Below, in pieces: positions 25,460-33,115 of a stretch of DNA of 64,000 bases. The first letter of the stretch is position 1, and every line of letters starts with the position of its first letter. The notes under the pieces are model-generated. The model was not told the DNA's origin. It worked only from the letters and a program-made list of their open reading frames with translations, and did no database searches. This stretch comes from Protaetiibacter sp. SSC-01 (GTDB lineage: Bacteria > Actinomycetota > Actinomycetes > Actinomycetales > Microbacteriaceae): assembly GCF_014483895.1 (NCBI RefSeq), contig NZ_CP059987.1:1054001-1118000 (forward strand), given 5' to 3'. A program made the position numbers and the translations under genes.

Positions 25460-25466
25460 GGGCGCT

Positions 25467-25649
25467 ATGAAGGTCGTCGTCTTTGTGGTCGCGTTCGCGA
25501 TCTTCGTCGCGTCGCTGTTCGCGTTCGGGTACTCGTTCCAGTTCCCCGACGAGCAGGGTCTCCTCGCGATGGCGCTGTTCCTCGCCGGCATCCTCGGCGT
25601 CTCGGCGTCGTTCGCGATCCCGTTCCACCTGCTGCCCGCGCTCGACTGA
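25467..25649 (+). CDS. Small two-helix membrane protein
   Basis: 60 residues: helix KVVVFVVAFAIFVASLFAFG (2-21), a short FQFPDEQG turn, and helix LLAMALFLAGILGVSASFAI (32-51). Extremely hydrophobic, with only a few charges. The start is set by the ATG and upstream TAAGGTGGG. Codon use is native. Family not recognised. Confidence 0.65.
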   Translation: MKVVVFVVAFAIFVASLFAFGYSFQFPDEQGLLAMALFLAGILGVSASFAIPFHLLPALD

Positions 25650-25676
25650 CGCTGCGGGTCGCGCCGCCACCTCGCC

Positions 25677-25701
25677 GGTCGAGTAGCGGCGCAGCCGCGT
25701 A
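25677..25701. repeat. Type A repeat, partial copy
   Basis: GGTCGAGTAGCGGCGCAGCCGCGTA, lacking the ATCGAAACCC end; adjacent to a full copy six bases on. Confidence 0.75.
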
Positions 25702-25706
25702 CCCCC

Positions 25707-25743
25707 GCTGGTTGAGTAGCGGCGCAGCCGCGTATCGAAACCC
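25707..25743. repeat. Type A repeat, full copy
   Basis: Begins GCTGGTTGAGTAGCGGCG and ends CGTATCGAAACCC; tandem with the partial copy at 25677. Both lie between the convergent small membrane gene and the FBP-domain gene. Confidence 0.85.
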
Positions 25744-25762
25744 GACGAGCGGATGACGTCGG

Positions 25763-26248
25763 CTACGCCAGCACCCGCGACGCGAACGCGTCGAGCCGCC
25801 GCAGCAGCCCCGCTCCCCGGTCGGCGACCACGGCATCCGGGTTCGGGTCCCACGGGCTCCCGTGCGGCGCGATGCGGATGAGGTGCGAGCACCCGAGGTC
25901 GGCGCAGATGTAGGTGCCGACGCTGTCGCCCGCGTCGCCGGCGTCGCCCGCGCGCAGCGCCGAGAACAGGCGCACCTGCCCGGCGGGCTGCGAGATCTGG
26001 CACAGCGAGCACATCGCGGAGCCGCCCGCGAGCCGCGTCGAAGCGGCACGCAGCACCATGCCGACGAGCCGGTCGTCGCGCCAGTACACGAGGTAGCCGC
26101 GGTTGGCGGTCGAGCCGTCGCGCCATCCGAGGAACTCGCGGTCGTCCCACAGCACCTCGTGGAGGCCGGGGAGCGGGATGCGGTCGCGGTCGAGCGACCC
26201 CGCGTTCACGAAGGAGTCGCGGATCTGCTCTGCGGTGACGGGAAGCAT
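25763..26248 (-). CDS. FBP-domain protein (EF-G-binding/fusidic-acid-resistance-like)
   Basis: 161 residues. The C-terminal half has a treble-clef zinc site: CSLCQISQPAGQVRLFSA (about 80-97) with Cys-x2-Cys, and YICADLGCSHLIR with the second cysteine pair (about 114-126). This matches FusB/FBP-like proteins, which bind elongation factor G and release it from stalled or fusidic-acid-blocked ribosomes. The N-terminal helical part is shorter than FusB. Possible intrinsic fusidic acid tolerance or ribosome rescue; inferred from family only. Confidence 0.8.
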   Translation of the reverse strand: MLPVTAEQIRDSFVNAGSLDRDRIPLPGLHEVLWDDREFLGWRDGSTANRGYLVYWRDDRLVGMVLRAASTRLAGGSAMCSLCQISQPAGQVRLFSALRAGDAGDAGDSVGTYICADLGCSHLIRIAPHGSPWDPNPDAVVADRGAGLLRRLDAFASRVLA

Positions 26249-26284
26249 GTCCCGCCAGGCTAACCCGAGCGGATGCGGCGGCGC

Positions 26285-26908
26285 TCAGATGCCGCGGACG
26301 ACCATCTCGACGACGCCGCGTCCCGCCATGAGGCGCACATCATCCGGGAGCTCGTGGAGCGGGCCCTCGAGCACGAGCATCGCGAGGCCGTGCACGGCCG
26401 ACCAGGCGAGCAGCTCGGCGCCGGGGCGGCGCTCCTCGGGCAGCGCGCCGAAGCGCACGAGCTCGTCGAGGGCGTCGGCGAGCAGCCCGAAGGGGCTCGC
26501 GCCGCCGGGCCCGGCTTTCTCGGCCACGAAGGCGCGCTCGAGGTTGCCGGGCACACTGAACGCGGCACGGAAGAGCCCGGGCTCGTCGCGCGCGAAGCGC
26601 AGGTAGCCGATGCCGACGGCGCGGAGTCGTTCCTGGGCGCTCGCGACGTCGGTCGCTCGGGGGACCTCGGCCAGCTCCGCCTCGATGGCGGCGGCCGCGG
26701 CGCCCTGCGCGGCGTCGCTCACGGCGTCGACGAGCGCGGCGCGGTCGGCGAAGTGCCGGTAGGCGGCGTTGGGGGAGACCCCGGCGCGGCGCGTGACCTC
26801 GCGCAGCACCACCGCATCCGGGCCGCCCTCGCGCGCGAGCTCGACGCCCGCCTGGATGAGGGAGCGGCGCAGGTCGCCGTGGCGGTAGGTCGCGCGCGCG
26901 GTGCTCAT
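26285..26908 (-). CDS. TetR/AcrR-family regulator of the adjacent MFS gene
   Basis: 207 residues from the ATG at 26908, which has a strong RBS (GAGGAGGG); a longer frame to 26974 is rejected for that reason. Helix-turn-helix from YRHGDLRRSLIQAGVELARE to VSPNAAYRHFADRAALVDAV (about 8-58), followed by a TetR_C_33-like (WHG) domain. It is divergent from the MFS transporter with a palindrome at 26957-26973, so it likely represses efflux until ligand binds. Confidence 0.9.
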   Translation of the reverse strand: MSTARATYRHGDLRRSLIQAGVELAREGGPDAVVLREVTRRAGVSPNAAYRHFADRAALVDAVSDAAQGAAAAAIEAELAEVPRATDVASAQERLRAVGIGYLRFARDEPGLFRAAFSVPGNLERAFVAEKAGPGGASPFGLLADALDELVRFGALPEERRPGAELLAWSAVHGLAMLVLEGPLHELPDDVRLMAGRGVVEMVVRGI

Positions 26909-26956
26909 GACGCTCGTGGCCCTCCTCGATCGGGTCGCGTCGCCGTCGACGCTCGA

Positions 26957-26973
26957 TGTGGACAGTGTACACA
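26957..26973. promoter_or_regulatory. Probable TetR operator
   Basis: TGTGGACAGTGTACACA matches its own reverse complement at 14 of 17 positions. It lies in the divergent region between the TetR gene (start 26908) and the MFS gene. Confidence 0.6.
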
Positions 26974-27009
26974 TGGTCTGCGGGGTGCCCGTGGGTCCGC
27001 CATCATCGG

Positions 27010-28311
27010 ATGGTGACCGCGCAGCCCGAGGCGACCCGCGAGGACGAGAACGTCCGCGACCGGCTGCCGCGCGCGCTGCGCCCCTTCCGGTTCGGACAAT
27101 ACCGGCTGCTGGCCGTCGCCCTGACGCTCTCGCTCTTCGGCGCGGGGGTGTGGCTCATCGCGGTCGTCTTCCAGATCCGCGCGACGGGCGGCGGCCCCGT
27201 CGAGGTGTCGTTCGTCGCGACGGCGAACGCGATCGGCCTTTTGCTCGCGGTGCTCGTGGGCGGGGCGGTCGCCGACCGCGTGCCGCAGAAGCTCATCCTG
27301 CTGACGGTCGAGATCGTCAAGGGCGTGCTCGTGACGGCGGTCGCGGCGCTCGCGTTCACGGGCGGCCTCGAGGTGTGGCACCTCGCCCTCGTCGGCCTCG
27401 TGCTCGGCGTCGCCGACGGCTTCTTCATGCCCGCCTACTCGGCGATGCTGCCAGCGATCCTGCCCGAGCAGCAGCTGCTCGCCGCCAACGGCTTCGAGGG
27501 GATGCTGCGCCCCGCGATCCTGCAGGCCGGCGGCCCCGCGGTCGCGGCCGGTCTCATCGCGCTGTGGTCGCCCGCCGCCGCCTTCGCGATCATCGCCGTG
27601 ACGCAGCTCGGGGCGATCGCCCTGCTCGTGGTGCTGCGCCGCACGGCCGTGCGCCGCGAGGTGCCGAGCGAGCGGCATCCGGCGATCGAGCTACTCGTCG
27701 ACGTGCGCGACGGCTTCCGCTACCTCGTGCGCACCCCGTGGCTCTTCGCGACCCTCGTCTTCTCGTGCGCGCTCGTGCTGCTCATCATGGGCCCGTTCGA
27801 GGTGCTGCTGCCGTTCGCCGTGACCGAGCAGACGGGCGGCGACGCGGGCAGCTACGCGCTCGTGCTCGTCGCCTTCGGCGTCGGCGGTGCGGTTGCGGCG
27901 ATCGCCGTCGCGTCGTGGCGCCTGCCGCGGCGCTACCTCACGACGATGACGCTCGCGTGGGGCTTCGGATGCCTCCCGCTGCTGCTCGTGGCGTTCACGA
28001 GCTCGCTGTGGGTCATGGTGATCGCGGCGTTCGCGGTCGGCATGGTGTTCTCGGGTGCGGGCGTCATCTGGGGCACGCTTCTGCAGCGCCGCGTGCCGCC
28101 CGCGATGCTCGGGCGCGTGTCGAGCCTCGACTTCTTCGTGTCGCTCGCCCTCATGCCCGTCTCGACGGCCGTCGCGGGCCCGCTCGGCGAGGCGATCGGC
28201 TACGGCCCCGTCTTCGTCGTCGCCGCCGTCGTGCCGCCCGTGCTCGCCGTCGTCGCGGTGCTCGCGGCCCGCATGCCCCGCGACGAGCTCGCCCACCCCC
28301 TCGACGCCTGA
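27010..28311 (+). CDS. MFS efflux transporter (Tap/MefA-like)
   Basis: 433 residues from the ATG at 27010, or a GTG at 27013 if leaderless (CATCAT six bases before it). FRFGQYRLLAVALTLSLFGA at the first helix, GGAVADRVPQKLILLTVEIV (motif A, loop 2-3) and twelve predicted helices place it with drug-efflux MFS_3 (enterobactin exporter/Tap) proteins. It exports a small toxic compound by proton exchange; substrate unknown. Regulated by the divergent TetR. Confidence 0.9.
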   Translation: MVTAQPEATREDENVRDRLPRALRPFRFGQYRLLAVALTLSLFGAGVWLIAVVFQIRATGGGPVEVSFVATANAIGLLLAVLVGGAVADRVPQKLILLTVEIVKGVLVTAVAALAFTGGLEVWHLALVGLVLGVADGFFMPAYSAMLPAILPEQQLLAANGFEGMLRPAILQAGGPAVAAGLIALWSPAAAFAIIAVTQLGAIALLVVLRRTAVRREVPSERHPAIELLVDVRDGFRYLVRTPWLFATLVFSCALVLLIMGPFEVLLPFAVTEQTGGDAGSYALVLVAFGVGGAVAAIAVASWRLPRRYLTTMTLAWGFGCLPLLLVAFTSSLWVMVIAAFAVGMVFSGAGVIWGTLLQRRVPPAMLGRVSSLDFFVSLALMPVSTAVAGPLGEAIGYGPVFVVAAVVPPVLAVVAVLAARMPRDELAHPLDA

Positions 28312-28321
28312 CAATGGACTC

Positions 28322-29821
28322 GTGACGATCCCCACCCTCCGCGCCGACCTCGAGGCCGCCCGCTACCGCGTCGATCGGCTCGACGAGCTGTGGGGCGCCG
28401 CGGCGGGGGCGGCTCTGCAGCGCGGCAACCGCGTGCCGGCCTCGCGAGCCCTCGCGGCATCCGCCGATCCCGCGGCCCTGCTCGCGCGCCTCTTCGTGCT
28501 CGGCGAGAGTGCGGATGACGCCGAGCTCGCCGCCGCCCTCCCGACCCTCGGCATCGCGGGAGCCGTCGAGCTCGGGCTCGTGACCGTCGACGGCGACCGC
28601 GTGCACCCCCTGCTCGACCTGCGCCCCTACGCCTTCGTCGATCCGCACGGCGCGGGGGAGTGGTGGATCGCCTCCGACCTCGGCGAGCTCGCGACGGGCG
28701 CCGCGCTCCGCGTCGACCACGTGCTCGGTGTCGGCGGCGCCTCGACGACGCTCGCCTCGCTGCAGTTCCCCGACGACGTCGAGAGCGTGCTCGACCTCGG
28801 AACCGGATGCGGCATCCAGGCCCTCCACGCCCGTCGCTTCGCGAAGCACGTCGTCGCGACCGACATCTCGCGGCGCGCCCTGGACTACGCGCGCCTCAAC
28901 GCCGAGCTCAACGGCGTCGACGGCATCGAGTTCCGCCTCGGCAGCCTCTACGAGCCCGTCGCGGGCGAGCGCTTCGACCGCATCGTCTCCAACCCGCCCT
29001 TCGTCATCACGCCGCGCACGCCGGGCGTGCCCGAGTACGAGTACCGCGACGGAGGCCTCGAGGGCGACGCGCTCGTCGCATCCGTCGTCGCGGGCGCCGC
29101 CGAGCACCTCGTGCCGGGCGGCACGGCGCAACTGCTCGGCAACTGGGAGTACCGCTGGAACGCCGACGGTCTCGAGCGCGCGGCCGACTGGGCGACGGAC
29201 GCGGGACTCGACGTGTGGGTCATCGAGCGCGACCTGCTCGACCCCGCCCGCTACGCCGAGACCTGGATCCGCGACGGCGGAACGCGCGCAGGCACCGCCG
29301 AGTTCGAGCGGATGTGCGCCGCCTGGCTCGACGACTTCGCACGTCGCGAGGTGGCGCAGGTGGGATTCGGCTACCTCGTGCTGCGCGCCCCCGACGGCAC
29401 GGTGCCGTTCCGCCGTGCCGAGCGCGCGAGCGCCCCGCTCGACGGCGTCGCGGGCATCGGGGCGCACCTGTCGACCGCGCTCGCGGCGCGCGACCGGGTC
29501 GCCGCGCTCGATGACGACGCCCTTCTGGCGATCGAGCTCACGGTCGCCCCCGACGTCACCGAGGAGCGGAGCCACTGGCCGGGCGAGCCCGACCCCTCTG
29601 TCATCGTGCTGCGGCAGGGCGGCGGCCTGCGCCGCGAGCTCAAGGTCGACGCGGCGCTCGCGGCCGTCGTGGGCGCGTGCGACGGCGAGCTGCCGCTCGG
29701 CGCCATCGTGGGCGCGGTCGCCCAGCTGCTCGACGTGGATCCGGATGCGATGCGCCCCGCGATCCTCGTGGAGCTCCGGGAGCTCGTCGCCGACGGATTC
29801 CTGCTGCCTCCCGGCGCCTGA
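28322..29821 (+). CDS. Class I SAM-dependent methyltransferase with N- and C-terminal helper domains (DUF7059 type)
   Basis: 499 residues from a GTG at 28322. An N-terminal winged-helix-like region (1-110) precedes a Rossmann methyltransferase: DLGTGCG at 158-164 (SAM site) and SNPPF at 223-227. NPPF marks N-methylation of glutamine or adenine-like amino groups, as in PrmC/HemK and RsmC. A C-terminal domain of about 130 residues (after 370) is specific to this actinobacterial family. Possible target: a ribosomal or release-factor protein, or rRNA. It lies 10 bp after the MFS gene. Confidence 0.85.
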   Translation: MTIPTLRADLEAARYRVDRLDELWGAAAGAALQRGNRVPASRALAASADPAALLARLFVLGESADDAELAAALPTLGIAGAVELGLVTVDGDRVHPLLDLRPYAFVDPHGAGEWWIASDLGELATGAALRVDHVLGVGGASTTLASLQFPDDVESVLDLGTGCGIQALHARRFAKHVVATDISRRALDYARLNAELNGVDGIEFRLGSLYEPVAGERFDRIVSNPPFVITPRTPGVPEYEYRDGGLEGDALVASVVAGAAEHLVPGGTAQLLGNWEYRWNADGLERAADWATDAGLDVWVIERDLLDPARYAETWIRDGGTRAGTAEFERMCAAWLDDFARREVAQVGFGYLVLRAPDGTVPFRRAERASAPLDGVAGIGAHLSTALAARDRVAALDDDALLAIELTVAPDVTEERSHWPGEPDPSVIVLRQGGGLRRELKVDAALAAVVGACDGELPLGAIVGAVAQLLDVDPDAMRPAILVELRELVADGFLLPPGA

Positions 29822-29902
29822 AGCGGATGCCGGGCGCGCTGACAGTCGCGTCCCAGCCCTCGCCCAGCCCGCATCCGTACCGTGAGCGACGGAGGCACTT
29901 TC

Positions 29903-30490
29903 ATGGGATTCCTGGATCGGCTGTTCGGCAGCGGAGAAGACCAGGCGCGCGCCGTCCAGCCGGCTCCGTCCGCGGCGCGCACCGACGACGAGCGGGCGGT
30001 CGAGCGCTACCGCTACCTCATCCGCACGGCTCCGCCCGAGACGATCGAGCAGGTGCACGCGGAGGCGTTCTCCCGCCTCACCGACGGCCAGCGCGCCCTC
30101 ATCTACGAGGAGCTGAGCCGCGGCGCCGGCACGGGCGAGCGTCCCCTGTCGAGCGAGCCCGCCACCCTCGCTCGCGCCGCGACGCGCGCCGAGATGCGTC
30201 AACCCGGCTCTCTCGAGCGCGCCCTCTCGGGCAGCTCCGCCGGCGTCACCCCGGGTGCCCCGGGCTTCGGGTCGATGCTCGCGAGTTCGATGCTCGGCAC
30301 GGTCGCGGGCTACGTCATCGGCTCCGCGCTCGTGAGCGCCTTCCTCCCGTGGGACGCCGGCTACGACGCAGCGGCGTCCGAAGCCGACGCCGGAGCGGGC
30401 GACGGAGCGGATGCGGCGGGCTCCGACTTCGGGTCGGCGGACTTCGGCGCGGCCGATTTCGGCGGCGCGGACTTCGACCTCGGCTTCTGA
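29903..30490 (+). CDS. Glycine/aspartate-rich protein with a C-terminal DFG repeat
   Basis: 195 residues from the ATG at 29903 with GGAGG seven bases before it; a GTG at 29882 is less likely. The N-terminus MGFLDRLFGSG is amphipathic. A helical middle (VERYRYLIRTAPPETIEQVH) is followed by a small-residue hydrophobic segment (GSMLASSMLGTVAGYVIGSA). The tail repeats SDFGSADFGAADFGGADFD. This layout resembles actinobacterial 'cation-transporting ATPase' misannotations; function unknown. Its last 130 bases overlap the convergent acyltransferase tail. Confidence 0.75.
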   Translation: MGFLDRLFGSGEDQARAVQPAPSAARTDDERAVERYRYLIRTAPPETIEQVHAEAFSRLTDGQRALIYEELSRGAGTGERPLSSEPATLARAATRAEMRQPGSLERALSGSSAGVTPGAPGFGSMLASSMLGTVAGYVIGSALVSAFLPWDAGYDAAASEADAGAGDGADAAGSDFGSADFGAADFGGADFDLGF

Positions 30491-31782
30491 CCCGCCGCGA
30501 GCATCGCGACCGCGATCGCGTAGCCGACGGCCGCGACGAGCGCGAGCCAGACGTCGAGGCCTTCGATCGCGATCGCGACGACGGGCGGGATCGTGAGCAG
30601 CGCCGCCGCCGCGAGCACGACGACGCTCGCCGGGCGCGAGAAGGCCGGAGGACGCTCGAAGCGCCCGAGCGCCAGTGACAACAGGGAGACGAGTCCGAGC
30701 ACGACGAGGAAGACGATCGGGCGCGTCCCCCACCACGCAGCCGTGCCCGCATCCGGTGCGACGGCCGGCACGAGGAGCCCGAGGCCCGCGATAGCGAGGA
30801 TGAGCGGGAGGTGCCACAGGTACACGGTCATGAGGCGGGTGCCCACGACGAACACGATCGCCTGCATCGCGCGCGTGCGCATGAGAGCCGCGAGCGGCGG
30901 CTTGAGCAGCTGCAGGAGGGCAGCCTGCCCCGCGCCGAGCGCGACGAGCGGCACCGTCGGCGGGTTGAGGTTCGTGAGCATGTCGTCGGAGTACGGCCCC
31001 CACGCCGTGAGCGGCACGAGCGCCGCCCAGCCCGCGGCGGCGATGAGCACGAGCTGCCACCAGGCACGACGTGCGAACCAGCCGTCGGCGTACCAGAAGC
31101 CCAGTTGCTGCACGAGCGGCCAGACGAAGAGCAGGTTGAGGTAGCCGACGACGCTCGCGCCCGCCTGGTCGACGGGAGCGCCCGAGATGCCGAAGCGCGC
31201 GACGTCGACGGCCACGACCGCCGCGAACAATACGGCGAGCGTCGCGCGCGGTGCGCGCTCGTGCCACGCGAGGAGGGATGGAGCCGCGAGCTGGCAGATG
31301 AGGTACGCGCCGAGGAACCACAGCGGGCTCCCGACACCGGTCGCGACGGCGTCGAGCAGCCCTGCGTCGACGCCGAGGAGCGTCGCGACGCCGAGCGCGA
31401 CCGCGAGGAAGACGAGCAGCGGAAGCGAGGGTCGCGCGAGGCGCTGCATGCGCGTGTGCACATAGGTGCGCGCCACGGCATCCGTACCCCGACCCGCCTC
31501 GATCGCCGGTCGCCGTGCGCTGCGCAGCGACGTCGCCGTCGCGAAGCCGCCCACGACGAAGAAGAGCGGCATCACCTGGCCGACCCACGTCGCGGCCGCG
31601 AACCACGGCAGCTCCTCGAGCGGGCGGCTCACCGAGATGCCGCCATCGGCATCCGGCCCCACGCCCACGAAGAGCAGGTGCACGGCGACGACGACGAGCA
31701 CGCAGAACACGCGCGCGAGATCGAGCGTGAGATCGCGACCGCTCAGGTCGACGCTCTTGCGGGAGGTGTGCTCCGTCGTCAC
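30361..31782 (-). CDS. Acyltransferase 3-family membrane protein
   Basis: 473 residues from a GTG at 31782, chosen because a -10 box (TACAGT) ends six bases before it. Ten or more helices; the first carries RDLTLDLARVFCVLVVVAVHLL (conserved RxxxxDxxR and His), with VGQVMPLFFVVGGFATATS next, as in OafA/YrhL-type O-acyltransferases. These acetylate wall polysaccharides or teichoic acids outside the membrane. The C-terminal 40 residues (KSAPPKSAAPKSADPKSE) are low-complexity and antisense to the neighbouring gene's DFG tail, a 130-bp overlap. Confidence 0.85.
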   Translation of the reverse strand: MTTEHTSRKSVDLSGRDLTLDLARVFCVLVVVAVHLLFVGVGPDADGGISVSRPLEELPWFAAATWVGQVMPLFFVVGGFATATSLRSARRPAIEAGRGTDAVARTYVHTRMQRLARPSLPLLVFLAVALGVATLLGVDAGLLDAVATGVGSPLWFLGAYLICQLAAPSLLAWHERAPRATLAVLFAAVVAVDVARFGISGAPVDQAGASVVGYLNLLFVWPLVQQLGFWYADGWFARRAWWQLVLIAAAGWAALVPLTAWGPYSDDMLTNLNPPTVPLVALGAGQAALLQLLKPPLAALMRTRAMQAIVFVVGTRLMTVYLWHLPLILAIAGLGLLVPAVAPDAGTAAWWGTRPIVFLVVLGLVSLLSLALGRFERPPAFSRPASVVVLAAAALLTIPPVVAIAIEGLDVWLALVAAVGYAIAVAMLAAGQKPRSKSAPPKSAAPKSADPKSEPAASAPSPAPASASDAAAS

Positions 31783-31788
31783 GAGCAC

Positions 31789-31794
31789 ACTGTA
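31789..31794 (-). promoter_or_regulatory. Leaderless -10 box of the acyltransferase
   Basis: TACAGT on the minus strand, six bases before GTG 31782; it overlaps the position where a longer frame would start (31788), arguing for the shorter start. Confidence 0.5.
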
Positions 31795-31806
31795 GCGGCG
31801 GGGCTG

Positions 31807-32028
31807 TCAGGCCTCCGCGAGGATGCGCACGGCCGTGTTGAGGTCGTACGACTGGCCGACCTCGACCGAGGTGTTGAACACCGGGCCGCTGAGGCTCACG
31901 AACACGGGACCCGCCTCGAGCACGTACCCGATGACGTGCGCTCCGTCGCGCACACGATGCACGTCCTCCAGCACCCGCTCCACATCGAGCTCGGTGCGTG
32001 TCGAACGCGATTCGACCGTCAGATGCAT
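31807..32028 (-). CDS. Small alpha/beta protein of unknown function
   Basis: 73 residues from the ATG at 32028 with GGGGTGGTGG upstream. It alternates strand and helix: MHLTVESRSTRTELDVERVL, then VIGYVLEAGPVFVSLSGPVF and a final YDLNTAVRILAEA helix. It has no cysteine, signal or membrane segment. Codon use is native. It lies just upstream of the acyltransferase on the same strand. Not recognised. Confidence 0.65.
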   Translation of the reverse strand: MHLTVESRSTRTELDVERVLEDVHRVRDGAHVIGYVLEAGPVFVSLSGPVFNTSVEVGQSYDLNTAVRILAEA

Positions 32029-32443
32029 CAGCCACCACCCCTTCCGACCCTGCCCCGTGTTCGGGGGGCATACCCCGTCGCTGTCCCCCATTGAACGCCC
32101 GCCCGAACCCCGCGACAAGAGGCTTTACAGGGAATCCACCGCGTGTTACATGCGCGTTACATCAAGACACCGCTCCCACGGGATGCGGAGGCTGATGCCA
32201 GGCTTCTGCCAGGTACATCCGTCAACGTTGATGACGGCCCGGGCGCCCGGTGTGACCATCACCACCGTTCCCATCGCCCGACAACACGGCCCGACCGATG
32301 ATCCGACGGCGCGCAGCTGCGCTCTCCCGCCCCGAGGCGGGACAGAAACCCCGAGAGACCCGTTTTCCGTGCCCCTTTCGTTCCCGAACGCTTCCGTGCG
32401 TCCTTCCGACGCCTCCCACATCCGACTCGGCATCTTCCGCCGC
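32029..32443. other. 415-bp spacer with long leader of the M23 gene
   Basis: Holds the MtrA box, an inverted CCGTCA-n7-TGACGG (32219-32237), and two small hairpins near 32310-32345 (GCGCAGCTGCGC; CCCGCCCCGAGGCGGGA). I looked for the c-di-AMP (ydaO) riboswitch often found before actinobacterial wall hydrolases and did not find its conserved blocks. A frame from the left is open through the whole region, but codon use is not convincing. An unrecognised leader RNA is possible. Confidence 0.45.
32145..32160 (+). promoter_or_regulatory. Probable MtrA box upstream of the M23 endopeptidase
   Basis: GTTAC-ATGCGC-GTTAC: two direct GTTAC repeats with an 11-bp period, the form of the actinobacterial MtrA response-regulator site (GTnAC-n6-GTnAC). 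MtrA is known to control M23/NlpC wall hydrolases and rpf genes in corynebacteria and Streptomyces. The site is about 280 bp upstream of the predicted ATG. Confidence 0.6.
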
Positions 32444-33085
32444 ATGAGCCGCCGCCGCCTCGGCGTGTTGACCGTGCTGCTGAGCATGTCGCTCGTCGTC
32501 ATCCACGACCTGCCCGCCTCCGCGACGACGATCGCGCAGGAGGAGAGCTCGACCCTGCCCGGCCAGGAGCTCGTGCTCACCGACGCGTCGTTCGCCGCCT
32601 CCGCGATGAAGGTGCCGGTCATGAACGACCGCGACGACTTCTCGCTCACCTACTACACGCCCGTGCAGTGGCCCATCAACCCCGGCAGCCCCATCTCGAG
32701 CTACTTCGGCGGCCGCGCCGCCCCGTGCGCGGGCTGCTCGACCAACCACCACGGGGTCGACTTCACCCCGGGCGCCGGCGTCCCCGTCCACGCGATCGCC
32801 GACGGCGTCGTCGTGTCGATGCCGATCGGGGGCCTCGGAACCCAGGTGGTCATCAAGCACGTCATCGACGGCCAGACGGTCTACAGCGCCTACGGCCACA
32901 TGCAGTCGGGCTCCGCCACCGCCGTGGGCACCCGCGTGCGGATGGGCGACGTCGTCGGGCGCGTGGGCAACACGGGCATGAGCTCGGGCACCCACCTGCA
33001 CCTGGCGATCATGGTGGGCGACTGGAACTTCATCGACCCGCTGCCGTGGATGCGCGCGCACGTGACCGAGGCCTGGAACGGCTGA
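32444..33085 (+). CDS. Secreted M23-family metallo-endopeptidase
   Basis: 213 residues from the ATG at 32444. Signal peptide RRRLGVLTVLLSMSLVVI..PASA (cleaved near 28), a 50-residue linker, then peptidase M23: NHHGVDF with His103 and Asp107 as zinc ligands, GHMQ with His152, and THLHLAI with His184 and His186. It cuts peptide bridges in peptidoglycan for growth or division. An upstream GTG at 32370 would add a 25-residue basic extension. The MtrA box suggests control by envelope-stress or cell-cycle signalling. Confidence 0.85.
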   Translation: MSRRRLGVLTVLLSMSLVVIHDLPASATTIAQEESSTLPGQELVLTDASFAASAMKVPVMNDRDDFSLTYYTPVQWPINPGSPISSYFGGRAAPCAGCSTNHHGVDFTPGAGVPVHAIADGVVVSMPIGGLGTQVVIKHVIDGQTVYSAYGHMQSGSATAVGTRVRMGDVVGRVGNTGMSSGTHLHLAIMVGDWNFIDPLPWMRAHVTEAWNG

Positions 33086-33115
33086 TCCCGGCGTTCCGAA
33101 CGGGGCGTCTGAGGG

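Noticed and set aside
32161-32443. ydaO (c-di-AMP) riboswitch before the M23 gene
   Set aside because: Its conserved blocks (for example GGGGAACC and GACAGCTAACC-like sequences) are not present; only small local hairpins are seen.
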